DNA from: Rhizoclosmatium globosum
Taxonomy: Eukaryota; Chytridiomycota; Chytridiomycetes; Chytridiales; Chytriomycetaceae
NCBI GenBank assembly: GCA_002104985.1
Contig: MCGO01000166.1
Coordinates: 20,570 to 84,569, forward strand
Length of the DNA stretch: 64,000 nt
Direction: 5' to 3'
The position numbers were made by a program, and so were the translations under genes. The notes under the pieces were generated by a model. That model ran no database searches. It saw nothing but the letters and a program-made list of their open reading frames with translations, and was not told where the DNA came from. Below, piece by piece: positions 11,101 to 23,300 of this stretch (the stretch's first letter is position 1; the number at the start of each line of letters is the position of its first letter).

Positions 11101-11491
11101 GTACCAACATCATACGCGTTTTATTTGCGCGAGAGTCATCTTGTTCCAGGATTAAATACTTGAAAGCTCTCTCTGTTGGCGTCGCACAACTCGAAATCGT
11201 GAAATCGTTATAGAAAGTGAGTACCCCGCCATTCGTATTTCCCTTAAATGCAACGTATATGGAGGATGGACTGAATCGGTTGATTGATGGCTTTGTGGGC
11301 AACTCTCCTTGTCAACAAAACAAAGCTGGTGCATTCAACCCTTCGGTTTTGCTTTTATTTCAACACTTTCGCTTTCTGCGACATTCTTCATATCTAATCG
11401 ATTTTTTGATAGGCGACGATTTCTTTGTAATTTTACCGAATATGAGCCGGCCAGCCACACGTCTCTCGCCCATTTCATCCTTGTCATCAAA

Positions 11492-12660
11492 ATGGTCCCT
11501 CTCGTCCCTGTCCCTTCCCCTTCCCTCAATCCCTCAACAACACCACCAACACCACAACACCACCAACCACCAAAGACGAAAAACTTCGCCGCCCTCTTCC
11601 TCGCGGCCCTCAAGCAAGTCTCTGAACAACTTGATTCAATCCACAAACCAGACAAACCAGACGACTTTGACGCGTGAAAAAGCTGTCCAAACATTTGCGA
11701 TAAATTCTTGGACGATGATCCAGAGTACTCGTCGTCAGTGCTTTCTCCAAAGCTTCCGTTGAACCCTTCGTTTGCTACTTCGTTATTCCCAACAAACCCA
11801 TCTCAAACTACATGTGCCCGACCTCAACCATCCACTATTCCACTCGACGAAGCCGGCTTGTTTATACTTTCAGCATTCGGTCCTCATGGTTCTCGGACTG
11901 TCTCGCATACTGCTTCAACTTCAACCATAGAGTACTCGTCGAGAGCGCTTTCTCCAAAGATTCCATGGAACTCTTCTTTCGCTACTTTGTTATTCTCAAC
12001 AAACCCACCTCAAACCACATCCGCCTGTCCTACTGCTTCAATGTACAGCCCTCTGTCATCTACTATTCCACTCAACGAAGCCGGCCTGTTTACGTCAAGT
12101 CAGCGCCGTCAAATGGAACTTCTACTTGCACTGTTGCTTCAACCTCTCATATCTACATCTACTTCTAAATCTGCACGGTCATACTTTGACAAACAATCAT
12201 CCCTTCGAGACATCAATCCATCTCATCTGCTGCATATTCTTTGGACGTCTGTCGCAGACTTTGGCGCGAATATTCGACGCGCTCTTGCGGAACAGTTGAC
12301 TTAGTTTCATCCCTGTCAGTTGTTCACAAAACCCAATTCAAATGCTGAAAAGAATGCTCCAACTTCTTTGTCTGTCGTAACAAACACTCGAAGTGCTACT
12401 ACGTTGGTTCAAAGTGACGGGGAGGAGGGAAGCCGTAATGATGGGATGGAAGTTTATGATGTTGGAAGTGTTGACGTTGAGTGATTACGCAGGGAAAGAA
12501 GAAAAAACGAATTGTTGAGGAAGGGAAGGAGTGTTGAGTTGTTACGAGGTATGGTGAATGAGCGTCACAAAGAGCTTTTACAGCCTTCAAAAGCGTTGTA
12601 GCAGGAGTTAAGGAAGACTGGTGGTCAGAAGAAGGGTGTTGAGACGAGAGTGTTCGTGAG
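11492..12660 (+). pseudogene. Family A gene copy A1 (frameshifted)
   Basis: The start ATG 11492 gives MVPLVPVPSPSLNP, a Pro-rich N-terminus, then ALFLAALKQVSEQLDSI. An 11-nt deletion relative to copy A6 near 11676 brings in TGA. Downstream, another frame (11708-12304) carries a direct internal repeat (SSSVLSPKLPLNPSFATSLF and SSRALSPKIPWNSSFATLLF), then the conserved core TSVADFGANIRRALAEQLT. The rest (12305-12660) matches the acidic/lysine-rich C-terminal region of other copies but is broken by stops. Function unknown. Confidence 0.55.
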
Positions 12661-12790
12661 TTGGTTTGCTTTTTTAAGGCGGGTTTACTCAATTTACGAT
12701 TTACAGCACTCCCCTTACGCGTACTATCATTTAATATATACTGAACTCAAAGCTGAAGTTGGAGCGGGTATTCGGAGAGTAATAGCTGAA
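12650..12790 (+). repeat. Single splice-like 130-bp unit
   Basis: A donor-like TTCGTGAGTTGG near 12652 is followed by a pyrimidine-rich stretch and the acceptor TTTACGATTTACAG near 12706, then the typical exon-like stretch ending GGAGAGTAATAG. The exon-like part runs directly into family A mid-gene sequence (near 12785), forming a chimeric junction between the two repeat types. Confidence 0.55.
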
Positions 12791-13960
12791 CAACATGACC
12801 CAAAAAGTCGAAAGCAAAATCAACACAGACGATTCGTCTTCCTCCTAGGACTCCTCGGACTCTGTCAATGATCCAGCATATTTGTCGGTTCTACCGGCAA
12901 AGATTCCATGAAAGGTTTTATTCGCTACTTCCTTATTCCCAACAAGCCCACCCCAAACTGCACCCACCATTCATGCAGCAGCAATGCCCGACTCTCTACT
13001 ATTCCACTCAACAAAACCGGCGTGTTTATGTGTTCGGAACTCGGCCCTCATTGTTCTCGGGCTGTCTCGCATGCTCCTTCCACTGCAACCGCCACTCAAA
13101 CTCAAGAAGCTCAACCAATCAAATCAACAGCAACAACTGAAACTTCTTCTTATTTCACAAACAGTCGTCCGTCCCAGACATCAAAACCTTGCATCTATTG
13201 CATATTCCGTTGACGTCCGTTGACGACTTAAGCGCGAATATTTGACGCGCTATCGCGAAACTGTTGGCTCAGTTTCATCCCTGCCAGTCGTTCACAAAAT
13301 CCCACTTCCAATGCTGAAAGGATGCGCCAACGTCGTTGCTACAGCATTGGTTGAAAGTGGTGGGAGGAGGGAAGAGGTGATGATGGGATGGAGGTTGATG
13401 ATATTGGAAGTGTTCACGTATGATGTCGGAAGTGTTGACGTAGGTGTGACTGCGGAGGGAAATAAGAAGAAGAAAAAAGAAGAAGGTTGCGTTCCATGGT
13501 GTTGAAGAGGCAAGTGTGGAGGCGACTTCCGAGAAGGTTCGTGGTCGTTGAGATGGATCATCGAGAGCTCAAATAGTTGACGTCGATGCTTTCAAGGATC
13601 TGAATGTGGATGTATCCTTGAGCAAAGCTCTAAATTTGAATCTGCGGTCGGAGTCACCTGCAGAAAGTATCAAAGTCGCGTTCGTCTCGGATCGAGAAGC
13701 AGAATCTATTCCGGATATCCAACGCATACTGATTTGCTCTGTTGTCCTTGTCTCAGCATACTCTTGATACCAAGGTGGGCTCTTTCGTTGCATTTGCTTC
13801 GGAAAATGTACTGAAATAACAAGCAGAAAACCTAACGCCATTCTCACCAACTGTTGCCCCTATAATTGCATCTCATCAAAACACCAGCATTTCGGAACGG
13901 CCTCAAAGCAATTATGAATGAAATAACTCCATTGTATCAACCGCTACAGCCGAGCATTTT
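12785..13960 (+). pseudogene. Family A copy A2 (5'-truncated, decayed)
   Basis: This begins in the middle of the gene (equivalent to the acidic-serine stretch of A6 near 47650) and continues through the core near 13160-13290. There the codon equivalent to CGA in ANIRR is TGA. It then passes through a Lys-rich stretch and the C-terminal segment near 13560-13700 (RSESPAESIKVA-like). Several stops and frame changes make it non-functional. Confidence 0.55.
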
Positions 13961-14240
13961 CATTGGATTTCACCGATATTTGATCTGTTGGCTCAAGTTG
14001 TGTCTTTTTGGAATCTGCGGTTCTTGCTCTTTGGATGGAATGCAAAGGTTTCACCGTAAATGAAAAATTCAGGAAGGTGATCAAGCAGACGGTAGATGGA
14101 TTTTGCTGGTTGCACGTTGGGACGTGTCGAGAGTTGAACGAGTTTGTTGTAGGTGTTTCCTTGAGCTTCCAATTTAGATTAACAAAATTACCTTCGTTCC
14201 GAGCAGCTCATTATCTTTTCAAAGTTCTGTTTCTCTAAAG
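13960..14240. other. Short unassigned interval
   Basis: Small open frames on the plus strand only. I see no domain and no copy elsewhere in the window. Confidence 0.3.
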
Positions 14241-16130
14241 TATCAGGATCAGGGTTTGTGCAGTCAAAGTCACCAGCAGAAACTTCAAACGTCGGATTCA
14301 ACAACAACCTTCCTCATGTATTTTCAACAGCACATCCAGCACCCACTAGAACCCACCACGCGACATCAAATGCAGTTATAAAAATCTGTTTCGTTGACGT
14401 CGTTGAGATGCAATCCGATAATAGAAGCACTGTCTACCGACGCGTACATTGTCATCATCATCATCGTCCCTCTCGTCGCCGTCTCTTCCCCTTCTCCCAA
14501 TCCCTCAACAACAACACCACCACCAAAGACCGAAGACCTACTTTTCGCCGCCCTCAACCAAATCTCCAAACAACTTGATCCCATCGATGACCCTAGGAGC
14601 CAGACGGCTTTGATGCAGCAACACCCTGGGGCAAAATGCACAACACCTGCTGTAAAACCTTAGACAATGAGCCAGAGTACTTGTTGTCAGCGCTACCCCC
14701 AAAGTTTCCATAAAACCCTTCGTTCGCTACTTCTCTATTCCCAACAAACCCACCTCAAACTACATCCAGTGGTCCTGCTCCAGCAATGCCCGACCCTCAA
14801 CCATCTACTAGTCCACTCAACAAAACCGACGTGTCCTTCAACTGCAACCGTCACGCAAACCCAAGCAGTTCAACTAATCAAGTCCACAGTGTCAACTGGA
14901 ACTTCTACTTTGACGTTTACCTTAACCTCCACATCTACATCTACAACTTCTTCTTATTTCACAAACAGTCGTCCGTTCCAGACATTAAATTATATGGTTC
15001 CTAATCTATCGCATACCTATTCCGTTGACGTCCGTTGCAGACTTTAGCGCAAATATTTGACGCGTTATCGCGAAACTGTTGGCTCAGTTTCATCCCTGCC
15101 AGTCGTTCACAAAATCCCACTTCCAATGCTGAAAGGATGCGCCAACGTCGTTGCTACATCACTGGTTGAAAAAGACGGGGAGGAGGGAAGTGGTGATGAC
15201 AGAACGGAGGTTGATGATGTCGGAAGTGTTGACGTAGGTGTGACTTCGGCAGGAAGTAAGAAGAAGAGGAAAAAGAAGTAGGCTGTGGTCAATGGTGTTG
15301 ATGAGGCGAATGTGGAGGCGACGCTGGTGACAGTTGATGCGGTGGTTGAGTCGGAGTCTTCATCAACCAGTTGACGTCCATGCAGTTGAGGACTCAAAGT
15401 TTCGAATGTGGATGCACCGTTGGACGAAGCTTCCAATTTGGATCTGTGGTCGGAGTCTCCTGCAGAAAGTATCAAAGTCGCGGTCGTCTCGGATCGAGAA
15501 TCCATTCCGAATATCCAACCACTTCTGATTTCGTCCTCAGTGCCTGTCTCAGCATACGCGGACTTCATTGACGAATTAGTTTGCACTCTTGGATACAAGT
15601 TATTCCAACATATCAAGGTGAGCCCTTTCCTTGTATCTGTTTTTGAGAAATATACTGAAGCAACAAACAGGATATCCGAACCATACCATTCTCAGAAACA
15701 GTCGCCCCTCCAATTGCATCTCATCTAAAACCGACGTCAAAGTCTCATTCATCCATAAGCAGCCTCAAAACGATTACGAAATTACTGCAGTCACAATCAA
15801 AAGCTACTGCAGAACATCTCTTTCAAGTCTCATCAGTGTCGATGTTACCTATTTTATTCCCTCCACACGAACTTCAAAAATTGACAGCGTGTGTGATGCA
15901 GCAATGTTGGTTCACCACAACAATCGAACCTGTTCTATGTGTCCTTGCGCGTGGAGGATTTGGGATTCCTGTTCTGTGAGCGTTGGAAAAGGCGTTAGAT
16001 GTAGTTGGGATTCGTTGGGTTCCTGCAATACCCGATTTGGTTGCTTGAGTTCTGAAATCGCCTACAATCATGAGAATCTTCGCGTGTTGCTCAATTTTCA
16101 AAATTGGTTGGTTTTCCATCTCTTCTAAAT
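14240..16130 (+). pseudogene. Family A copy A3 (decayed)
   Basis: The Pro-rich N-terminal part (VPLVAVSSPSPNPSTT) lies near 14465. The equivalent of ALKQVSEQLD (ALNQISKQLD) follows, then a Thr/Ser-rich part (TSTSTSTTSSYFTN) and the core near 15010-15090 with CGA changed to TGA. The Lys-rich run is near 15255 and the C-terminal segment near 15440-15520. A further downstream piece (15780-15930) matches the HLFQVSSVSMLPILFP-type segment also seen at 31790 and 57590. Frames shift repeatedly. Confidence 0.55.
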
Positions 16131-17160
16131 AAAGTCATTTAGAGAATAGTTGATTAGATTTAAAATTTTGATTTGTTATTTTGTGACTTCGTTTTTTCTT
16201 CCACCAGACAATATTCTTCCCAAAAGGAACAGACGCGCCTCATCAACTGAATAGGTTCGTGGTCCCATACTAAACATTCTCTTTGTCAGCCACACTGTCA
16301 CAATAGCCGTATTATACCTGTTCCAGTACAAAATTGCACCATGACTGTAACTTGTGAGCCTTGCTTTCTGTTTGAATAACTCCTTAACACAACCCTCATC
16401 ACTTCTCCCGTATCCAAACCTACAGTATCCAAGCTCTCTCCAGTCGTCTTCTTTGAGTAGAAGTTTAAGTCATACTCTCTGCGATGCCTACCTGACGCTT
16501 TGCCAGCCAACTTCACCAACTCCGAGAATTGTCAGATGCAGCCACCCACTTTTTTACGACCCGCTGCCATGCTTTCTTCTTTCATCATGACTCTAAATCA
16601 ATCGCGATAACATTGTGCCTTGTGACATGGTGTTGTGAGTATGGGCCAGTTGGTGGTACCGCTTCTTCAACATGATGGTACGGAGGAGTTTGAGTTGGAG
16701 ACATTGGGTAAAGTGAGTCTCCTCTCTCTGAAAACTTCGGCTCCCATTGAAAGGAAGCTTGTTGTCACGTTGGTTGCGAGTCATGTTGTTTTCACATCAT
16801 TGTTTAGTTGCTTTTTTCTCTCCAGTTCCCTGAATTTAGTTTATCAGTGAATATCCAGCGCGTAGCTGCCCGTTAAGTCGAGGATTGGATTTTGGATTTC
16901 ATGTTCATACATATATTTCCCTATCCTTTAGACTTCACTGATTCTCTTATATGGGGTTCTTTTTCCGTTCATTACATTATAGGCATTTTTATTGTTTAAA
17001 GGAATATGAAGATTTATTAAATATTGGAAACAGAAACCTTTTCATTAAGTGTATACAAAGAAAGGAAAAAGAAGTGAGAAGAATCATATCTAGGATTCCC
17101 CGATTCCTTCAACTACCTTGACCTTCAGGGCATCATATTCACCCCACACTGTTGCATCAC
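16130..17160. other. Interval with no supported gene
   Basis: A minus-strand frame at 16298-16519 (MVKLAGKASGRHRREYDLN) is open for 73 codons and could be an exon, but I found no family match, splice chain or second copy. 16860-17160 is AT-rich and reads like the 3' flank of the minus-strand gene that follows. Confidence 0.35.
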
Positions 17161-17161
17161 A

Positions 17162-18047
17162 TCAAGTAGCGTTCAAAAATTCAAAGACTGAGTCCATGAT
17201 ATGATTGAGTTGTAAATCTGTTAATCCACCAGAAGCAGCGTGGGCATCCATATTACGAGCATAAAACATTGTACCCAGGGTTTCCGAAACCTTTTCCGCA
17301 TCTCCCAAATATGAAAACTTCAGCAATCCTGCCCTGACATATATTCTGATTAGTCTATGGCTCAATTTAATTTACTCACTGCATAACCTTCAAAATTCCA
17401 ATAAAATCCAACGATTCTAGTCTGAGCACAGTTGATGTCTCAAGTAATTCTGCACTGTTTCTTTTCTTGAATGAATCGTTGAATATGTCCAAATAGTCTT
17501 CAATGATTATGTCTTCATGCTGACGGAGAAATCTCAACCCGTCTCTCAAAGCAATTTCAAGCACGCAGCTGCTGAATGATTTTGACACCGATGATGCGAG
17601 AGTTCTCTGGTAAGGGCGTGGTGTGAGTCTGAGACGGTCTTCAAATATTGTTCCTGAGGCAGAAAGGCAATCTTCGGCTCGGATGCGCTTAGCAGGTCTG
17701 GGAGAGAATTTGTAGTCGGTATGTTTTCTCTTGCGACCAGATGGTCCAGATGGACCTGATTTTGAAGACCTTGCAAAAGGTGTCTTTTTCGCGGCAAAAG
17801 ACATACTAGGTGGACGCCCCGAGGAAGATCCTGAAACACGGTTAATGAAATCTTGAACTTCAGCAGATTCTTGTTGCATCTGCGTAAAAAGGCTGTGTCA
17901 ATAAATGATAAGACTTCAGCAAATACAAACCTTCAACGGCCCAAAACTCTCCTCAATGCTTGCCCGGGGTGATCCATATATTTCAGAGATTGGTTTTGTG
18001 AGCAATGTTTGAAGCACTTGAGACACAGCTGCAATCTCAGTTGACAT
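17162..18047 (-). CDS. Unknown nuclear-type protein, three exons
   Basis: Start ATG 18047 (MSTEIAAVSQVLQTLLTKPI). Exons are 17931-18047, 17380-17879 and 17162-17333. Lengths of 117, 500 and 172 nt give one frame of 262 codons plus stop. The introns are about 50 bp (GTTTGT..CGCAG and GTGAGT..GTCAG). The middle has a Ser/Gly/Pro-rich basic stretch with a likely nuclear localisation signal (SGRKRKHTDYKF, then PRPAKRIRAED). A predicted mostly helical, amphipathic C-terminal part follows (VLEIALRDGLRFLRQHEDII). The sequence is unique in the window, unlike its neighbours. The family is not recognised; DNA-binding or kinetochore-type roles would be guesses. Confidence 0.72.
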
Positions 18048-18339
18048 CAAGAAATCACGCTTTTTCAGCCGCCACTCCAGGATACTCAGGAGTTTATAGC
18101 TTCCAATGGACGAAAATTCTGTGTAGCTTTTGCCTTCATATGCAGTCAGGACTCATTGGTGCTTGTTGTTTAAAAATATACCAAGTTTACATCCACTTCG
18201 GGTTGCAGACATGTCTATATATGCCTTCATCAGCGGAGAAATAGAGTTGAAGGAGTCTTTGGATTCTAAGGATGTCATTGCAGCTGAGTTCTGTTTGTGG
18301 TTACTTGACAAATCAATTTTGACAGCTTCGACTCAGTTG

Positions 18340-18960
18340 GGCGATATCCTTTTTCCAAAACTACATCTTCTTCTTACTTTCAAAAACAATCCAAGCTTCC
18401 AGACATCAAACCATTCATTTATTGCATATTCTATTGATGTCCGCCCCAGACCTTTGCGCGAATATCGGACGCGTTCTCCCAGAACAGTTGACTCAATTTA
18501 ACCCCTACCAATTCAAATGCTGAAAAGGATATCCCAGCGTCTTTTTCTACCACTACAAACACTGGGAATGCTACGACTTTGGTTCAAAGTGACGGGGAGG
18601 AGGAAAGTGGTAATGATGGATATTGATGATGTTGGTAGTGTTGACATCGAGTGACTACGCGGGGAAAGAAGAAGAAAGAAGAAAGCAAAGGCTGTGGTTG
18701 CTGGTGTTGAAGAGGTGTTGAAGAGGTGAGGGTGGATGTGGTGCTGGAGAATGTTGATATTGTGGTTGAGTTGGAGTCCTCATCAGAAACTCAAGCAGTG
18801 GACGTAGATGCAGTTGAGGTTCCGAATATAGATGTGACATTGGAAGAAGTTCAGTATTCGGCTTCCCAGTCGGAGCCACCGGCAGCAGTTGTCTCGGATC
18901 AAGACACACAGTGGACATAGATGCAGTTAAGATTACGTATGAGGATGTGGCATTGTATAA
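18340..18960 (+). pseudogene. Family A copy A4 (C-terminal part only)
   Basis: This starts in the Ser/Thr region (18350), contains the core near 18430-18490 (equivalent codon reads GGA after ATC), and ends with an acidic/valine-rich tail (VDVDAVEVPNIDVTLEEVQY, 18790-18860). Stops split it. It is immediately followed on the other strand by polymerase delta copy 3. Confidence 0.5.
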
Positions 18961-18974
18961 AGTTCAGTATTTGG

Positions 18975-19830
18975 TTTCGTAGTCGGAGCCACCTGCAGAA
19001 AGTATCAATGGCGCAGTCGTCTCAAGACACAGTACAAACATCCAACAACGACACGTCTCGTCATTTCCGTTCTGTAAATCGGCGATGATGGCGTGGTGTA
19101 TATCTTCCTTCTGTTCACCTTTTGAACGCAACAAATTCAATATCCAACAGTTTCGAACCAGAAAACATACCCAAGAAGTGTGCACTGCCAGAGTTCAGGG
19201 TATACAATCTCAATTTATGGACACGCTGCATGATTTGTAGAATATCTACGTGAAGACGTCCCTCCACATTATTCGCCTTGTTATCACGAGTTCCAAGCGC
19301 CTTTGAAGAGAAGCGAGAGTCGTTAGCTTTTGTCTCCAGATCGCAGACATGTCCTATTTTGGATTAAGTCAGTAACGCATGCAAACAATGAATCTGAAGC
19401 CTTCCTCAAACATTGTTGGTTTGGCTTAAATACTTAAGCAAGAATTGCGGCGGACACGACAAGTGGATAGCATCGGAAAATCTTGGAGTATTTGACAACT
19501 CTCTCGTCACTTTCAACGCGCCTGATATTATAATCCTTGTTTTTTTACCCCGGGTACTATGTGGAATGATGCTCAGTTCTTCGACCAAAAATACAAATGG
19601 TACTCACATTTAAAAAGACACAGGCCCAGAACTGGTAATGACGTTCCTAGTCAAAAAACAGTATTTGAAATGAGCGCTAAATGAGAATCAAGAAAGACAC
19701 GATGCGTTGCAACTGCTCCTTCACCAAAGAGTCAGCTGCACGACAGAGAGCACTCCATCCGAGTGGTTTGTCCGCATCTGTCGTGAAAGGAAGATGGCGT
19801 TGATAATTACTAGAATATTTGGGGTGGTCA
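18975..19830 (-). pseudogene. DNA polymerase delta fragment, copy 3
   Basis: The minus strand at 19000-19185 contains [20 protein letters not shown], matching the exonuclease-domain segment before motif Exo III in polymerase delta and its own relative at 54130-54240. Around 19190-19380 it follows the 54270-54460 segment but has lost the GYNIQNFD motif present at 54560. A single 207-bp-type unit with altered border lies at 19640-19830. Only this short stretch of the gene is left. Confidence 0.7.
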
Positions 19831-19919
19831 AGGACTCCAGACTAACAGAAAAGAAGATGGGGAATCAGATGCAGTTTGACCAGTATTCTATTGATGCGCG
19901 CGTTGTACCAAAGTGCGAG

Positions 19920-20345
19920 TGGAATCTAGGCTCAGCCGTTGTCTACGAAATAAGAATAGTCAGTAACGCGTCTGAACAGAACCGGAAGAAGGACAATGAA
20001 GAGTCTGACACAAGTCCACACCCACCACCAACCAGAGCTGCCACCAGATGCGGGTGATTGCAAACAAATACCGCACAGTTCCGCAGTAAGAAAGTGACTG
20101 TGAATGCGAATGTTGGAGTGGGTGGGGAAGAGCAAGAGTATCCCACCATTTGACAAGCTACCAATCAACGACATACAGTAGAACGAGTAACACCATTTGA
20201 ATACAACTTGATGTATTGGCTGTCATTGTTGAATGCATCGGTAGTAGTAGGCACTCTCTGGGTTTGCACGGGAGTCGACACTGGTTCAAGCAGGGGCAGT
20301 GTTTGAATTGAGAACAAATAATCGAAAGAGAAACAGAGTTGAAAG
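19920..20345. repeat. Block C, copy 2
   Basis: The same order of landmarks as at 2430-2800 and 56040-56430: gtcagtaacgcgtctg, accaccaaccagagctgcc, then the LFSIQTLPLLEPVSTPVQTQ minus-strand peptide. Its right end abuts the 201-bp satellite at about 20342; the related copy at 56430 continues into a different sequence there. Confidence 0.65.
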
Positions 20346-23300
20346 ACGTCTCTGACGTACTGACACACTGACGCACCAACCCAACACTGACGCATCAACC
20401 CATCAATACCACCAGAACCACCAACACCCAGACCCACAATCTTGAAGCAAGGAGTTGAAAACTCGGCTGTATGGGACCAATGCGACTTTGCTCGTTGCAT
20501 TGCCTTAGGCCCTGGAAACCATAGCTTGCAGAGGAACCCATCCAGCCCACCAAGACGTCTCTGACGTACTGACGCACCAACCCAACACTGACGCACCAAC
20601 CCATCAATACCACCAGAACCACCAACACCCAGACGCACAATCTTGAAGCAAGGAGTTGAAAACTCGGCTGTATGGGACCAATGCGACTTTGCTCGTTGCA
20701 TTGCCTTAGGCCCTGGAAACCATAGCTTGCAGAGGAACCCATCCAGCCCACCAAGACGTCTCTGACGTACTGACGCACCAACCCAACACTGACGCACCAA
20801 CCCATCAATACCACCAGAACCACCAACACCCAGACGCACAATCTTGAAGCAAGGAGTTGAAAACTCGGCTGTATGGGACCAATGCGACTTTGCTCGTTGC
20901 ATTGCCTTAGGCCCTGGAAACCATAGCTTGCAGAGGAACCCATCCAGCCCACCAAGACGTCTCTGACGTACTGACGCACCAACCCATCAATACCACCAGA
21001 ACCACCAACACCCAGACGCACAATCTTGAAGCAAGGAGTTGAAAACTCGGCTGTATGGGACCAATGCGACTTTGCTCGTTGCATTGCCTTAGGCCCTGGA
21101 AACCATAGCTTGCAGAGGAACCCATCCAGCCCACCAAGACGTCTCTGACGTACTGACGCACCAACCCAACACTGACGCACCAACCCATCAATACCACCAG
21201 AACCACCAACACCCAGACGCACAATCTTGAAGCAAGGAGTTGAAAACTCGGCTGTATGGGACCAATGCGACTTTGCTCGTTGCATTGCCTTAGGCCCTGG
21301 AAACCATAGCTTGCAGAGGAACCCATCCAGCCCACCAAGACGTCTCTGACGTACTGACGCACCAACCAACACTGACGCACCAACCCATCAATACCACCAG
21401 AACCACCAACACCCAGACGCACAATCTTGAAGCAAGGAGTTGAAAACTCGGCTGTATGGGACCAATGCGACTTTGCTCGTTGCATTGCCTTAGGCCCTGG
21501 AAACCATAGCTTGCAGAGGAACCCATCCAGCCCACCAAGACGTCTCTGACGTACTGACGCACCAACCCAACACTGACGCACCAACCCATCAATACCACCA
21601 GAACCACCAACACCCAGACGCACAATCTTGAAGCAAGGAGTTGAAAACTCGGCTGTATGGGACCAATGCGACTTTGCTCGTTGCATTGCCTTAGGCCCTG
21701 GAAACCATAGCTTGCAGAGGAACCCATCCAGCCCACCAAGACGTCTCTGACTTACTGACGCACCAACCCAACACTGACGCACCAACCCATCAATACCACC
21801 AGAACCACCAACACCCAGACGCACAATCTTGAAGCAAGGAGTTGAAAACTCGGCTGTATGGGACCAATGCGACTTTGCTCGTTGCATTGCCTTAGGCCCT
21901 GGAAACCATAGCTTGCAGAGGAACCCATCCAGCCCACCAAGACGTCTCTGACGTACTGACGCACCAACCCAACACTGACGCACCAACCCATCAATACCAC
22001 CAGAACCACCAACATCCAGACGCACAATCTTGAAGCAAGGAGTTGAAAACTCGGCTGTATGGGACCAATGCACTTTGCTCGTTGCATTGCCTTAGGCCCT
22101 GGAAACCATAGCTTGCAGAGGAACCCATCCAGCCCACCAAGACGTCTCTGACGTACTGACGCACCAACCCAACACTGACGCACCAACCCATCAATACCAC
22201 CAGAACCACCAACACCCAGACGCACAATCTTGAAGCAAGGAGTTGAAAACTCGGCTGTATGGGACCAATGCGACTTTGCTCGTTGCATTGCCTTAGGCCC
22301 TGGAAACCATAGCTTGCAGAGGAACCCATCCAGCCCACCAAGACGTCTCTGACGTACTGACGCACCAACCCATCAATACCACCAGAACCACCAACACCCA
22401 GACGCACAATCTTGAAGCAAGGAGTTGAAAACTCGGCTGTATGGACCAATGCGACTTTGCTCGTTGCATTGCCTTAGGCCCTGGAAACCATAGCTTGCAG
22501 AGGAACCCATCCAGCCCACCAAGACGTCTCTGACGTACTGACGCACCAACCCAACACTGACGCACCAACCCATCAATACCACCAGAACCACCAACACCCA
22601 GACGCACAATCTTGAAGCAAGGAGTTGAAAACTCGGCTGTATGGGACCAATGCGACTTTGCTCGTTGCATTGCCTTAGGCCCTGGAAACCATAGCTTGCA
22701 GAGGAACCCATCCAGCCCACCAAGACGTCTCTGACGTACTGACGCACCAACCCAACACTGACGCACCAACCCATCAATACCACCAGAACCACCAACACCC
22801 AGACACACAATCTTGAAGCAAGGAGTTGAAAACTCGGCTGTATGGGACCAATGCGACTTTGCTCGTTGCATTGCCTTAGGCCCTGGAAACCATAGCTTGC
22901 AGAGGAACCCATCCAGCCCACCAAGACGTCTCTGACGTACTGACGCACCAACCCAACACTGACGCACCAACCCATCAATACCACCAGAACCACCAACACC
23001 CAGACACACAATCTTGAAGCAAGGAGTTGAAAACTCGGCTGTATGGGACCAATGCGACTTTGCTCGTTGCATTGCCTTAGGCCCTGGAAACCATAGCTTG
23101 CAGAGGAACCCATCCAGCCCACCAAGACGTCTCTGACGTACTGACGCACCAACCCAACACTGACGCACCAACCCATCAATACCACCAGAACCACCAACAC
23201 CCAGACGCACAATCTTGAAGCAAGGAGTTGAAAACTCGGCTGTATGGGACCAATGCGACTTTGCTCGTTGCATTGCCTTAGGCCCTGGAAACCATAGCTT

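Larger units (their letters stand above)
3953..12310. repeat. 8.4-kb segmental duplication, copy 1
   Basis: From 'aagaatac' at 3953 the sequence matches 39840 onward at an offset of about 35.9 kb, collinearly and in direct orientation. It passes through two hairpin elements, the acidic protein gene, the coiled-coil gene, two lesser genes and into family A. Up to about 9360 the copies are almost identical; after that they differ by indels (one of about 150 bp near 9390-9540) and substitutions. The left edge is sharp: upstream sequences are unrelated. Confidence 0.9.

Noticed and set aside
11217..11762. Alternative Ser/Asn-rich frame of family A (SRPATRLSPISSL)
   Set aside because: The overlapping frame starting MVPLVP keeps the helical ALKQVSEQLD segment across more copies and is the better candidate.
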